This document shows positions 10,560 through 21,721 of a stretch of DNA of 64,000 nucleotides, piece by piece (position 1 is the first letter of the stretch; each line of letters opens with the position of its first letter). The translations under genes and the position numbers were made by a program. This stretch comes from Bettongia penicillata ogilbyi (lineage: Eukaryota; Chordata; Mammalia; Diprotodontia; Potoroidae), in the NCBI GenBank assembly GCA_023548195.1, contig JAJHZJ010000414.1:730501-794500 (forward strand). Reading direction: 5' to 3'. The notes under the pieces are model-generated. The model saw only the letters and a program-made list of their open reading frames with translations, was not told where the DNA came from and ran no database searches.

Positions 10560-10900
10560 GAATTGTTTTTATCTCATTCTTTGTAGTTTCATTGTTTTAG
10601 TCATTTATGATGCTTTCCAATTTCTGCTGAGTTTTTACATCAGTTCTCGTGAGTTTTCCCCTGCTGGATGATGGTCTTCATCACCATCATTTCCTTCAAC
10701 ACACTAATATTCTATTACATTCATGTCCTCCAGCTTGTTTAGCCATTCCCCAGTTGATGGGCATTTCTTTTGTTTTCAGTTCCCTGCTAGCACAAAAAGT
10801 GTTGCTTATAGGTATTTTTGGTGTATATGGGCTTTTTCTTTTTGTCATTGAATTTCTTGGGGTAGATAAAATTAGAGTTTACATTTTGGGGAAAAATTGA
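10560..10900 (-). mobile_element. L1 3' UTR fragment, antisense
   Basis: agccattccccagttgatgggcatttcttt is the reverse complement of the conserved L1 text 'gatgcccatcaattgggg', and attctattacattcatgtcc corresponds to the following part. Confidence 0.65.
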
Positions 10901-11179
10901 TTTAATCTACACCAATAGACAATGTTATTTGGTTTTTTTCATCCCAAACAATTTTCTTAATAAAGCAAAATGTATTTTCATTGTGTCCTTGGGTCATAGA
11001 TTTAGAGCTAGTAGGGGACCCTAGAGGGAATCTCATCCAATCCTCTCATTTCACATGCAGATTTCTTGTTGATTTTGCTATAAAGTTTGTAAAGCTAGCG
11101 TTTTGAAAAGGAGAAAAGCTGCAATTAGTCTTAATTGGGCATTAGACCAGTCCCTTCATGTAAGCCTTGCTTTTTATGG

Positions 11180-11350
11180 TTGTGAGGAACTTCAGAAGTA
11201 AATCAGCCCAACTTCCTTCTGATGCAGGAATTTTGTCTTATGGTATCCCTAACAAATGATCATCCAGTCTGTGCTTGAGTTAATTCGGTGATAGATATTG
11301 AAAACCTTACAAAGCTGTCCTTTCCATTGCTGGGCATCTCTGATGGTTAG
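11180..11350 (+). mobile_element. CR1/L3-type LINE, 5' part of an interrupted copy
   Basis: aacttcagaagtaaatcagcccaacttcc, tgatcatccagtctgtgcttgag and gatggttaggaattcc follow the CR1-like order. The copy appears to resume after the L1 at about 11876 (aaatctgcctccctttaattt...ccttggtcctaattgtg). Confidence 0.6.
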
Positions 11351-11352
11351 GA

Positions 11353-11875
11353 ATTCCCTCAGTGGGAGGCATAAAAGACTGTTTCTCATGTGCCCAAAGG
11401 GCTATAAACCTGTGTATTACCTTTGACTCAGCAATATCACTACTAGGTCTATACCCCAAAGAGATCAAAGAAAAAGGCAAAGTAATATATATATATACAG
11501 AAATATTTATAGCGATTCCTTTTGTGGTGTCAAAGAATTGGAAATTGAGGGGATGCCCATCCGCTGGGGAGCGGCTGAACAAGTTGTAGGGTATGATTGT
11601 GATGGAATACTATTGTTCTATAGGAAATGATAAAGGGGATGGTTTCAGAAAAACCTGGGAAGACTTACATGAAATGACGCATATTGAAGCGAGTAGAACC
11701 AGGAGATCATTGGACATAGTAAGCAATATTGTGATGATGATCAACTGTGAAAGACTTTGCTGCTGTGATCAACACAATGATCCAAGACAATTCCAAATGA
11801 CCCATGATGGAAAATGCTCTCTACCTCCAGAGAGGGAACTGATGAACTCTGAGTGCAGGATGAAGCATAGTTTTA
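11353..11875 (+). mobile_element. L1 3' UTR fragment inside a CR1 copy
   Basis: aagggctataaacctgtg, tcactactaggtctataccccaaagagatc, gaattggaaattgaggggatgcccatc, gaatactattgttc and gagtagaaccaggag are in the standard L1 3'-region order. The open frames at 11362-11589 and 11593-11913 are this repeat, not a gene. Confidence 0.8.
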
Positions 11876-11980
11876 AAATCTGCCTCCCTTTAATTTCCAC
11901 CCCTTGGTCCTAATTGTGTTCTCTGAAACAATAGGAAGGTCTAATTTTTCTTCATATGGTAGCACGTAGATGCTTGAAGA
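11876..11980 (+). mobile_element. CR1/L3-type LINE, continuation
   Basis: aaaatctgcctccctttaatttccacccc, cctaattgtgttctct, gtctaatttttcttcatatg and gatgcttgaaga continue the copy begun at 11180. It passes directly into the 7SL-like sequence. Confidence 0.55.
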
Positions 11981-12257
11981 ATGATCTTTTAGGGAGGCTG
12001 ATGCTGATGAAGCGCTGGAGCTCAGGGATTCCAAGCTGTGGTAGGCCTAAAGTCAACTGAGTATCTGTACTAAACTTGGCATCAGTCTGGTAAGCTCCAG
12101 AGAGCTGAGGGCCCCCCAGACTACCTAAGGAGAGTTCAACAGAGCCAGGCTGGGAAAATGGAGCAGGTCAGAGTTTTCATACGTCTTAGTGTCGGGATTA
12201 TTGGGATCAGTCCTTGCAGGGGTCACTGCGCTTCCAGATTGGTGAGACTTTGTCTCT
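11981..12257 (+). ncRNA. 7SL (SRP RNA)-like sequence, probable pseudogene
   Basis: The sequence follows mammalian 7SL RNA over most of its length. Blocks in order are gggaggctgatgctg (gggaggctgaggctg in 7SL), ggattccaagctgtggta, gtactaaacttggcatcag at 12067 (gcactaagttcggcatca), gggccccccagactacctaaggag, ctgggaaaatggagcaggtca, and cactgcgcttccag...gagactttgtctct. About the first 25-45 nt are missing or replaced by CR1 sequence, and there are many substitutions. No poly(A) tail or terminal T-run follows, so it is probably an old, 5'-truncated dispersed copy and not an active Pol III gene. Confidence 0.82.
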
Positions 12258-12389
12258 CCCTTCCCCCCAGCCCCTGTTCTGTCATCACCCTCCTTTCTCT
12301 TCTTTTCCTTCTATTATTTCTCATGGTTTCTGAATCCACACCAACCTACTTGACTTGCTCATCTAAGCTCAACATTCTTGTTTGTCAAG

Positions 12390-12680
12390 ATAATTGAGTC
12401 TTCTGTTATCTTTATGTTAATTGATACTCCCCAGTTTGGATCATCTGCATATTTGATAAGCATTTCTTCAATATCTTTGTGCAAGCCATTAATAAAAATT
12501 TTATATAGGATAGTAGTACTAAAGACATTTCCCTACTGGAGACTTTGTTCCAGGTTAGCTCTGAACTATTACCATTCTTTGATGTTATCATTCTACCCAT
12601 ATTAAGAATCCCCATATTTCATCATTTTTGTCCTCAAGAATTTATTATAGGAGATTTTGTCAAATGCTTTGCCTTTTGGT
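12390..12680 (+). mobile_element. CR1/L3-type LINE fragment
   Basis: tggatcatctgcatatttgataagcatttcttc, gcaagccattaataaaaat, ccctactggaga and gagattttgtcaaatgctttgcc are a later segment of the CR1-like repeat, also present at 14870 and 55110. Confidence 0.7.
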
Positions 12681-12689
12681 CATAATACC

Positions 12690-12905
12690 ATAGCAGGCAG
12701 CTGGGTGGCTTAGTAGATACAACCTGGAGTCAGGCAGAACTGAATTCAAATTCAGCCTCAGGCACTCATTAGCTGTGTCACCCTGGGCAAGTCATTTCAC
12801 CTCTGTTCTCCACTGGAGATGGAAATGGCAAACCTCTCCAGTATCTTTCCCAAGAGAACCCCATATAGGATCACAGAGAGGTGGACACAACTGAATGGCA
12901 ACAGA
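12690..12905 (+). mobile_element. tRNA-derived SINE (Mar1/WSINE-like)
   Basis: gcaggcagctgggtggctta, gaattcaaattcagcctcaggcact, gggcaagtcatttcacc, gatggaaatggcaaacc and gaccacaactgaa-type tail in order. Confidence 0.85.
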
Positions 12906-12964
12906 CAGTCCCACACTGGAAGAGAGTTACAATGTCTTCAAGAGAATAATTTGTCGTACCTTTA

Positions 12965-13068
12965 TGAGGCAGTGGCTGACACGATGGCCAGAATTCTGGG
13001 CTTGAGTCAGGAAGCTCTGGGCTTCCTCATGCTTCCTCAAGCACTGATTAGCTGTGTGACCCTGATAT
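12965..13068 (+). mobile_element. SINE fragment
   Basis: gaggcagtggctgacacgatgg...cttgagtcaggaagctc...tagctgtgtgaccctg is the SINE 5' part. Confidence 0.6.
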
Positions 13069-13074
13069 GTGGGG

Positions 13075-13562
13075 AGGTGTTCAGAGGAGCAGCTCCTTTG
13101 GCATCAAGGCTTGCCGACCCCTTTTCAGAGCCCCTCATCCACCTTTGATGTCTGCCTGATTCACCCAACTTTCACTTTTGGCTTCAGGCTGTAGTTTGTG
13201 TAGCAGCCACACCTCACTAAACCTCTGCGGCAGGTGGAGGGTAACCGACCCTCAAACTCATCAGTGTATCGCAGGTGTTTACCCCAATCCTGTGAGAACC
13301 GCTTTGGGTGGAATGGATGGATGAACAGTTTGTTCCAATGTCCATAAAGGACAAGGTTCATCAGACAAAAAAAGCCAAGATCATCCGCTGCCTCTGGACC
13401 TTCACTGGTTGGCCTGAATTTTGTCCTATCACTGGACTTCACTGACTGTGGAGCAGTGAGACTGAAAACTTTATTCTGCCTCACTTAAACCCTGTTCATG
13501 CATGAGTCACGACATCACCCCATGATGTTGCTGATCCTCTTTGAAAATACAGGACACAACAG
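13075..13562 (+). mobile_element. Unclassified (possibly RTE-type) interspersed repeat, copy 1
   Basis: Homologous to 47790-48235. Shared text includes ggcttcaggctgtag / ggctccaagaagctgtag, cagtttgttccaatg / caatttgttccagcc and the terminus catgatgttg..tcctctttgaaaatacaggaca. CpG-bearing and 480 bp long. The open frames at 12819-13148 and 13161-13484 fall in it. Confidence 0.6.
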
Positions 13563-13579
13563 CTAGTTGTGGTGCGCTT

Positions 13580-13665
13580 TCCTCCTCAGCGTCCTCAGGT
13601 GTCAAATAAGAGAGTTGGACTCGCTGGGCTCTCAGATCCCTTCCAGCTCTAAATCTGTGATCCTG
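13580..13665 (+). mobile_element. SINE 3' tail
   Basis: ctcctcagcgtcctcaggtg...gttggactcgctgggctctcagatcccttccagctcta is the variant SINE tail also seen at 35190 and 49690. Confidence 0.55.
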
Positions 13666-14869
13666 TGAGCTCTTTGATCCTTTTCCAGGATGATAACTAA
13701 AAAGTTAGTCCTTTTTTTCTGTAACTGTAACCTGGAACATAATCATACCTGAAAATCTCTGGGAACTAAGTCTCCTGTCAAGTCAGCCATGTTTAGAGGA
13801 GAGAAAAAGTCATCTTCAGTCGCATGTAGCATTGTTGACATGGCTTGTGTCAAATACTTCAATGACAGTGTTTCTGTAAAGATTGACTTGTGGAAGACTA
13901 CACATCAGAAAAAGACTTAGACAAAAAGTTAAAAGTAAAAAAGGCCAAATCTTAACAAAGTTGTGAAATCATAGAAGTTTGCTCTCAGCCTCCCCCTTTC
14001 CCTCCGTCCCCTTTCCCACTCTTTAACTGCCCACCCCCCATGCACACCCACACACCATCGAAACAGACATTTTGTTATTAGTAGTTTTCACTCATATAGT
14101 TGATTATATTTAATGGGAGTAAGTTGGTCAACATGTTGCCTTGCGTTTTCAAAGTTTTAATCTCCAGATTTATGCCTATTTTTGGAACAACATGTTTTTG
14201 TTCCCTCCTAAAGTAATTTCAAGGATCATCAGCAGAGATCATATTTTTGGTTAGGGAAGACCTTGATATAAGAATGAGGCCTACTTTACCTGCCTTAAAA
14301 GTAAATCTGATTTAGTCCTTTCAGGGTGACTTGTGACAGGAGGAGGTTATCTGTAAGACCTGCTGCTCTGGAGAAAATCCACTGGGGCTAACCCAAATGT
14401 ATCAACTATAAGGTTATCCCAGAAGCTGCTGGAGGCAGAAGAGCTTATGTTACCTAAACTTCTTTTAAGGCCTGGAGCCTGTCCTGTCCTGGCTCAGATC
14501 TTCCTGATGGACACCCAACCCGCCCTCCCAGTCTTTTCCTTACTCCTTTCTCTGGTGGCCCACTTCTCACTATCCCTTTCCTCTGTCCCCAAGCCAACCA
14601 CATGTATATTTTATCTCTTTTACCACATTCAACATTATTTTAGATCATTTTAAATCATTTTAGCCTCATAATCCTCTTCTTCTACCATCCCAGAATGTAT
14701 TCCTTGCTTTCTATGCTATTTCTACTTCTGAAAATGGAGTTTCTGACAAAGAAGCATGACCTTGGAATGCATCTTCTTCCTTAATTGAGAGATCCCTTCA
14801 TTTTTCCCTAAATGTATTACTTTATACCTGCTTTCTTGAAGCTCATTTACCATATTTCTGCCCACTCAC
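13666..14869. other. Intronic sequence, nothing recognised
   Basis: No supported gene. C-rich stretch at 13990-14055. Part of 14460-14800 may be an old LINE, but I cannot place it. Confidence 0.45.
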
Positions 14870-15130
14870 ACAGTTCCAGAGCGTCTTCCAGTAATTTATC
14901 CTCATCGGCTTGACATTTCATTACCTAAAAGAGCTTACTGTCATCTACCAACTTGGAGATTTCACTTTGCAATCCCTCTTTAGTTATAAAACAGTGAAAT
15001 AAAGCTGGTCTTAGTACCAGTCCCTGGGAGATTCTGCTCTTTAAGTTTCTCCACCTGGAAGAGAATCCCTTTATCCCTTTGTTTCCTGTCTCTAAAACTC
15101 TAGTTTCCTCTTCTTGATCCACTTGTCCCC
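14870..15130 (+). mobile_element. CR1/L3-type LINE fragment
   Basis: cagagcgtcttccagtaatttatcctc, actgtcatctaccaacttgg and ccagtccctgggaga are from the same segment of the CR1-like repeat as 12390-12680. Confidence 0.6.
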
Positions 15131-15754
15131 CCGTGCCTGAATTTTAAAATTTTGTCTTGGATATGGAGTAATTATTGTGCAAGTTCAAATAAATGTCTAT
15201 TAGTTTCTCCTTATCTACGTGCTTTGGTTTGGGGGTTTGTTTTTTTTTAACCTCCTCAGAGAGTTTTAATGAATTAGTCAGATTTTAATTTCCCTTAGAG
15301 AAAATGTTACCTTTCACCTTGGTCTGCAGAGTTTTGATTTCTTTAACATTCTGTCATCTTGCCTTTTATTATGGCTTCTGCTAATTTCCTGCGACTCCTG
15401 TCTAGAGTCCCCAGAGCTGCTTTGCTTATGGATGGGAGTTACCTTGACAAGTCTCTGATCATTTGTAATGCGAGGTACCTTTGGACCACCCATTGCACAA
15501 TTGTATCCTTGAGTCCCTTCAGAACTATCAGCACAATGCTCTCGACCTGTCAATGGATCTAAATGTTCGTCAGATTTCTCAGTATGGTCTGTGCATTTAC
15601 TAGTGCCCTTGCCCTGTCTTTATCAAAAGAATTTGGAAATGGCTCTCTTAAGTGTTTTTCAGATTTTTCAGTTTCTTCCTAATTTCCAGTTTGTACCACA
15701 CTGGTGATATTTTTGTGGCTTACTTTCTTTTTTACACTTTTGGAAAAGATTCAG
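15131..15754. other. Intronic sequence, possibly further LINE remnant
   Basis: Moderately open in two frames (15314-15562, both strands) but with no protein motif I can recognise. Confidence 0.35.
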
Positions 15755-16020
15755 TAATTTAATTCAGTAAATATTTTATTAATCACCTGCTATATGCCAG
15801 GAACTGTGCTAAGCACTGGAATACACATAAGAAAAAGAAAAGGCTGTCCCTGTCTTCAAGGAGCTTCCCATCTAATGGGAGAAGACCGCATGTTGAAGAG
15901 GATGAAGGCTCAACAGTGGGGTCATCTTGGCAAGGAACATCCCTGTTCCACAGAGTTCAAAGCAATCAGAGTGACAGGTGGAAAGTGGAGAGTTAGCAGC
16001 CTTTTGCTCAAGGTGACTCT
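15755..16020 (-). mobile_element. L2-type LINE 3' end, antisense
   Basis: tattaatcacctgctatatgccaggaactgtgctaagcactgg and ctgtcttcaaggagcttcccatctaatggg are the antisense L2-type end. Confidence 0.75.
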
Positions 16021-17039
16021 GTACTATTGATAGTGTAGGCCCAGGATGCTATCCTCTGCTAAGTACGAATACAAACTGAGGCCATCAGAAAGTGAGGCTG
16101 TCCTCAATATCATTGTGAAGACACTTTGCTTCAATAAGCCTCCCTCTCTCCCCTCCATCCCACCCCTCACCCCACCCCACCCCCATCACAGATTGCAGGG
16201 GATTTCAGCAGTCTCCTCTGTGTCATTGCCTCGATCACACACTATTGGAGAGCGAGGAGTAAACCCAATGGAAACCCCTTCCTTTTAGAGCACAGATGAG
16301 CCCCACTGGTGGGTCAGAGGTGAAGGTAGACACCAGAAAATTTTCATGGGTGACCAACTGTTTCCCCACAGGCAGCAGGGATCTTTCCTGGAGATGTGGA
16401 AGAGGAAACCAGGCCTTCTCTATTAGGAAATCCCTGCAGTTTTTCTTCTCTATCCTTAACCATGATTATTTTAGTGTCCTGGCAGCCCCTACTCTGAACA
16501 TTTGAATAATTCCAGTCCTGTCTCTGGCACTGAGCCATCATGGCAGTGTCTGGGAAGGAGGGAACAAAAAACTGCTGCTCCATCTGCATGCTCAGCCTCT
16601 GGGATAGCTAAAGCAATCTGCTCCTTAACCATTCTGTTCCCATTCGCTGGCCCCAGCCTGAGAAACGGTTACCATTCTTTCACCCCTTGAGTTCTTTAGA
16701 GCACTTGGGAAAGTCCTCAATATGCTGCATGCTGTGAACTGATTATAGCAAGTGGTATTATAGATGTCTGGGTGGCTTTTTTAATCCACTTGGTTCTCTC
16801 CTAATGCCTCCTAAATGTAAAGAAATGTTAAATTTCTCCCATTTCAGTAGTAATATTATTTCATTATTAATATCATTATTCACATTAAAATTAGCATCCT
16901 TATGGCTCAATTATATCTTTAATTTCATATAATAGAACCTGTCAAATTTTTTTGGACTTTCTGATAAGTCATTCTCACAAAGACAAATATTCAGAAAGTG
17001 TTCCCTGTCTTTGACTAACATCATTTCAGTGTCAGACTT
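16021..17039. other. Intronic sequence, nothing recognised
   Basis: Contains a C-rich tract at 16140-16190. No supported gene or repeat. Confidence 0.45.
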
Positions 17040-17220
17040 TGTAGAATCACAGAATGTTAGAGCTAGAATGAACCTTCCAACTCACTCTGGCTGTTTTTCA
17101 CATGAGGAAACTGAGGCCCAGAGAGGCTAAGTAAATAGGTCAAAATCACAGTGTGCAGACTTAAACTCAGGTGTTCTGACCCTAAATCCAGTATTCCTTC
17201 TACTCTTCTATACTGCCTCC
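17040..17220 (-). mobile_element. MIR-like SINE, antisense
   Basis: gtagaatcacagaatgttagagctagaatg, cacatgaggaaactgaggcccagagag and ccagtattccttctactc define it. Confidence 0.65.
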
Positions 17221-18487
17221 ACGGACCTGTACTTCACTGCCACTGCTGCCCTTATGTATTATAGCCTCCCCTACCCTTCCTCTCTACTAGAACGTATAGG
17301 GACACGATCTTATTCACTGCAGCTACTAGCATACACTGTGCATGCAGTAAGTGCTTAATCTGTGTTTACTGACGCAATCGAAGCCTGCTGAGTGACAAGG
17401 TAAAGGTTTGAACTTTTTTTAAGTAAACAGCTGATCTGGAAACCACTTTAATCCAAGTTACCTATCTAATAAAACCCAAATTAACACTGACTTTTATTCT
17501 TCCCATAGTAAAGCTCCTATGGTATCACCTCAGTGAACTGAGTTTGAACAGCATCTCCAGTGCCTAAATGCTGGCATACCTCTGAAGAAATAGAGATTTA
17601 TCATTTTTTCCCTTCAAAATACCTCTTCATTTTGATTAAATCAAGTAGCCATCCCTTTGTCTTCTCAGGCGTCCCTGTTGTTCTTTACCTCTTAGAGTAG
17701 ATCAGTTTCCCAGTCCTCTTCATATCCCTACTCAGGTACCACTTCTTTCCACATTGATAATTCCATTTCATTGGGCCCCAGGGATCGATTGCATGCCTGC
17801 TCTCCAAGGACCAGCCTAACTAAGCTTGGAAAGGCTCATCAGGTTATTTGTCTACAGCACCACTTGAGGATGGTCTGTATTATAGAGGGATTGCCATCAC
17901 CAGCAGGAGCAGCCATATGGACGAAATTACAAATCCTTGATGTTTTAAAATAACTGCTTAAAATGTCAGGCAGGCTAGACTTCGAGATCTCCACCTCTCC
18001 CTGCTGTTTGAGGTCCTGGCCCAGCTCTGTGAATGGCTCACAAATACCTTGGCCTCTTTGTTTATAAAAGCCAACCCAAACCACCTCACAAGGTTTTCAT
18101 AAGTATCAAATGTGAGACCAGAAAGGAAAGACATTTGAAAAAATCTGAAAGGACTAGCCAGCTACAGTGGGACACTGTTGTTATTCCTTGTGTTAGTAAT
18201 GGCTGCCATCTGGCCAGCTGTGCCCCCTGGCCTTTTGGCTAAAACATAAAGAGCAAATTGTTTACCACTTCTTTTCAATAAACACAACAGTACTAGGGAA
18301 ATGTTTGATTTATTCTGTCATCTGGAGTGCTCTTTGTTCCTCAGTCCACCACCCTGTTGTTCCCCACTAGCTGCTCCTAGGTGCTCCATGAGGAGCATCT
18401 TCTTCTTTAAGGGGTGCCGTTGTGGCAGAAGGCTTTTCGAAGTCATCTTTAATTTGAGCTATTAATCTCATTGTGCTTGCTTTCCAG
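17221..18487. other. End of the last HACD2 intron, nothing recognised
   Basis: Includes a short L2-type end near 17300-17375 (catgcagtaagtgcttaatc). Two open frames at 17771-18242 have no recognisable product. Confidence 0.4.
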
Positions 18488-18570
18488 TTTTTCCTCAGCT
18501 GTACTTGCACATGATACACCAGAGAAGAAAGATCCTTTCTCATCCTGAAGAACACAAGAAATACGAATGA
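18488..18570 (+). CDS. HACD2: HACD2 last coding exon and stop codon
   Basis: After an 11.6-kb intron, an acceptor (gctttccag) precedes 83 nt. These complete the split Val codon and encode [20 protein letters not shown] followed by EHKKYE and TGA at 18568-18570. The sequence [11 protein letters not shown]...EEHKK is the HACD2-type C-terminus; as I recall it, HACD1 ends differently. The final four residues KKYE fit the KKXX dilysine ER-retrieval pattern, in keeping with an ER-resident elongation enzyme. The three exons together give 127 residues with no in-frame stop. Two overlapping frames on the opposite strand here are shadows. Confidence 0.95.
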
Positions 18571-19748
18571 TCCCTGCTCTTCCCCCCAACTCTCCAGAGA
18601 TCAAAAATGCTGCAGACTTTTTGAGTTCCCAACATGTTTCATAGAGAAGAACAAGCAAGGACTATTTTTAAATACTAAAAAAAAATGTGGCCAGTGGACC
18701 TGGGATTTACAAAGAATTATTACATGAAACACACTGGAGTATCTTGTCAGCATGCTTTTTCAACCAGAAATTCCAAAAATGTAAGGAGGAGGAGGGGATG
18801 ACATGTTACGTAGCTTCCCTTCTCTTCATGTATCTGCTAAATATCCTTCATACTCAATGCTTGAGAGTTATAGTCCAAGTGATAAAAGTTGTACCAACTG
18901 AATGCCCAGCTTGAATTATAATTGCATTTTGTTTCTGCAGTGTATTTAACCTTGCCTTTTCAAAGTGCTTGACTGCATGCTGGAAACTGTATGTATTGCT
19001 GGAATGACAAACTTTATTCTTGGGAATGCTCTGAGGTTCTGGTTGGGACCATAGTAATATCACCCCACATCAGTAAGTGAATTGCAGCACATAAGCCTAT
19101 GGAATGAAGAGGGTAATGTCTGTCATTTTGGTGACAATTTGGTCACCAACTGTAATCATCTCTTTTGGGACACCTCCATTTAAGCAGTCGTTGCCGCTTC
19201 CCAAGGAGGGACAGTTGCTTAAATATCCATAGGTCCCTAGGGACCCAGCTTCAGTCAGTATTTCAGTCAAGTGACACTTCTCAGGCAGGAACAAATTCTT
19301 AAGGCAATTAACAATGAACTTGCACAATAGAACTACCAAGAAACCACTTCTTAGGAGCCTTTCCCAACATTAACCCAGTTCAGTCTGTTAGCCAGCAGAA
19401 AGAGAAAGAAAAGGTCAGGAGCAGGGCTGTCCTTGGAAGTATCGTTTCAGAAACCAGTCTGGGATGGCTTTTCTGACATACTTATGATTTCCAGTTATCC
19501 CACTCTTCTCTGTCTGTGCATTTCCTTGGGGGTGATTCTTCTTCCACAACTACTGTGTTATGGATACAGAAGTAGTAAAAAATTAAAGTTGGGAAGTAAT
19601 GAACCCAAGCATTGTCAGGCTTCTTTGTTTCACTTGCAAACTTCATTCTGTTTAATTACTCACCTGCTAATTTAGTGACACAGTCTAAAACCTTTAAAGA
19701 AGTTGGATTAAAATTGGAAAGTTAATCTTAGCTACTCATCAGAATCTA

Positions 19749-19754
19749 AATAAA
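19749..19754 (+). terminator. HACD2: Candidate proximal polyadenylation signal (AATAAA)
   Basis: AATAAA is followed within 30 bases by the GT-rich stretch gtttggtctctgg. It would give a 3' UTR of about 1.2 kb for HACD2. Confidence 0.35.
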
Positions 19755-20009
19755 GTTTGGTCTCTGGAGCCTTTACCCAATTGGTTTTGGTTGAGTGTTA
19801 ATCGTAATTAAACAAAATATCTGGTCTGTAGAGTAATTATCACTTTAAATGTACTTGCTAAGATCAGATGAGTGTTACAACGGAAAACCAAGTTTAACCT
19901 TTTTTCAGTGCTTGTTTCATAAGCATTTGTGGGCTAGGAAGGAAAATAAACAGAATTTGCAAGTAGCATACAGAGCGCAGGTAAGAGGAGACAACGCAAC
20001 TGGGTTGAG

Positions 20010-20215
20010 CTGAGTGCAGGACGTAGAGTCAGTACAGACACTTACTGGCCATGTGACCCTGGGCAAGTCACTTCACCTCTCTGTGCCTCAGTTTCCTCAT
20101 CTGTAAAATGGGGATAATAATAGCACCTACCTCCCAGGGTTGTCGTGAGGATCAAAGGAGTTAACATATATAAAGCCCTTTTCGGACTTTAAAGTGCTAT
20201 AGTCATTATTATTTT
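20010..20215 (+). mobile_element. CORE/MIR-type SINE in the putative HACD2 3' UTR
   Basis: cttactggccatgtgaccctgggcaagtcacttcacctc, catctgtaaaatggggataataatag, cacctacctcccagggttgtcgtgaggatcaaa and agcccttttcggactttaaagtgctat. It is one of the best-preserved copies in the window. Confidence 0.9.
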
Positions 20216-21715
20216 ATAAAAAAACTAACAAGTTAGGTTTGAATTTAAAAATTTTGCTTCAACTTTAGTGAGATTTATGTTGGATATGTCAGGGGACAGA
20301 ACTGGTTCTGCTTTGAGCTGGCATTGAAACTCCACTACACCAGGTAATCTGAAATCCTGTTAAATGTTTTTTGATCCCAAATTCCTTTTTTCTCTTTTTT
20401 TTCCTTCCACCAAAATTTGATACCCTTATAAAACAGAAGCAATATTGCCATACCTACTTTGCTATTGAGAAGGTGGGAAAATTATTGGTTAATTTCTTTT
20501 TTTTGGTAATACTTTTGGGAGTTGCAGAAGAGGAAGAAGAATGGAAATTGAAAAAAAAATTACTGAAAGCAAGCAGTTTGTTCTGAGTAATCTTGTTTGT
20601 TTAAGAGTCTCTACTTTGGAATTGTGTCATCATCATTCATGATAAGTAGACCAGCGCAAGCAATGGCATCTCACCCAATTTGATTTGGATAATACAAGCA
20701 AAGCATAATTCTTTTCAAATAGAGACTCAGTGGGAATTTTATATTATTCTCCCCTTCCTCATTCTAACATCTGAACTACTCATACTGCAGACAAGTGAGG
20801 TATACCAAGATATCCCTTTCCTAACATTTCTTAGTAACTAGTTTCTTGATTCCCCAACATGAATCAGTTTCCCATTTGAAGTAGTAGAGTTCTTTTGTAA
20901 ACTAAATCCATCCCATCCCACAGAGACCAGCACCTTTTTTAAGTGCAATTCCCTGCATAGAAAAATAATGAGGTATTTTGGAGGGAATTTTGTCTGACCT
21001 TCAAAGTTGTCTTGATTTCAAGATAGAGTCAAAGGAATTTTCTTTGCAACTAACTAGATCTACTTGTCTTCAGATCACCCCTGCAGAAACCCCCTTCTTC
21101 TTAAAATAAGTGAAGTTTCTTTGAGGTGTGCAGTAGTGCTTTGTAGACGTGGGCTCCTCATCAGCAGCTTGCTGTGCTCCATTTGCTAGTTCGGGCTGTT
21201 CTTTTGAACATTTAGCAAGCATTATCAAAGATATTCTAAAGACTTGGGGAATAAGGCATTTTCCTCCGAACCTCCAACATGAAAATTTCACAAGCCCTAG
21301 AATTACAGGTGCATGTGAACAAATTGAATGCACATTAACATTCATTTAGTAATTATTCACTTAGGAAGAAAGAACACCTTGGCCATGGACGAAGAATTTA
21401 TCAAACTGTGTCATATCAAATGCATTTCTGTTGAAATTTGGTTGAAAGTTACATATATATTTACATATACATCTATACGTATATGTGTATATATGATCTT
21501 TTTGTATTTTTCTATGTTGTGAAAATTAAACTAATTTTATAAGTGATTCACTAAAATTACATAAGTTCAATGTATTTTTTGTATATTTAGAAATCAGAAA
21601 TTCAAATATGATGCTTAAACTTTTTATGCATGCATTTGGAAACTTTCTACTGGATAATGTTATTGTGGTAATAAGTCTAATTCACAAAATACTGATTTGT
21701 GTGTTACATATAAAA

Positions 21716-21721
21716 AATAAA
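21716..21721 (+). terminator. HACD2: Candidate distal polyadenylation signal (AATAAA)
   Basis: AATAAA is followed by tgcctgggtttg about 20 bases downstream. A second AATAAA is at 21779-21784. Recognisable repeats resume further on (about 22.5 kb), so the gene plausibly ends near here. Confidence 0.4.

Noticed and set aside
11593..11913. 106-codon frame with Cys- and Arg-rich stretches
   Set aside because: It reads through the L1 3' UTR text (gaatactattgttc, accaggag) and into CR1 sequence.
4119..18570. HACD2 as a processed pseudogene
   Set aside because: Exons are separated by multi-kb introns with canonical splice sites, phases agree and no disabling change is present.
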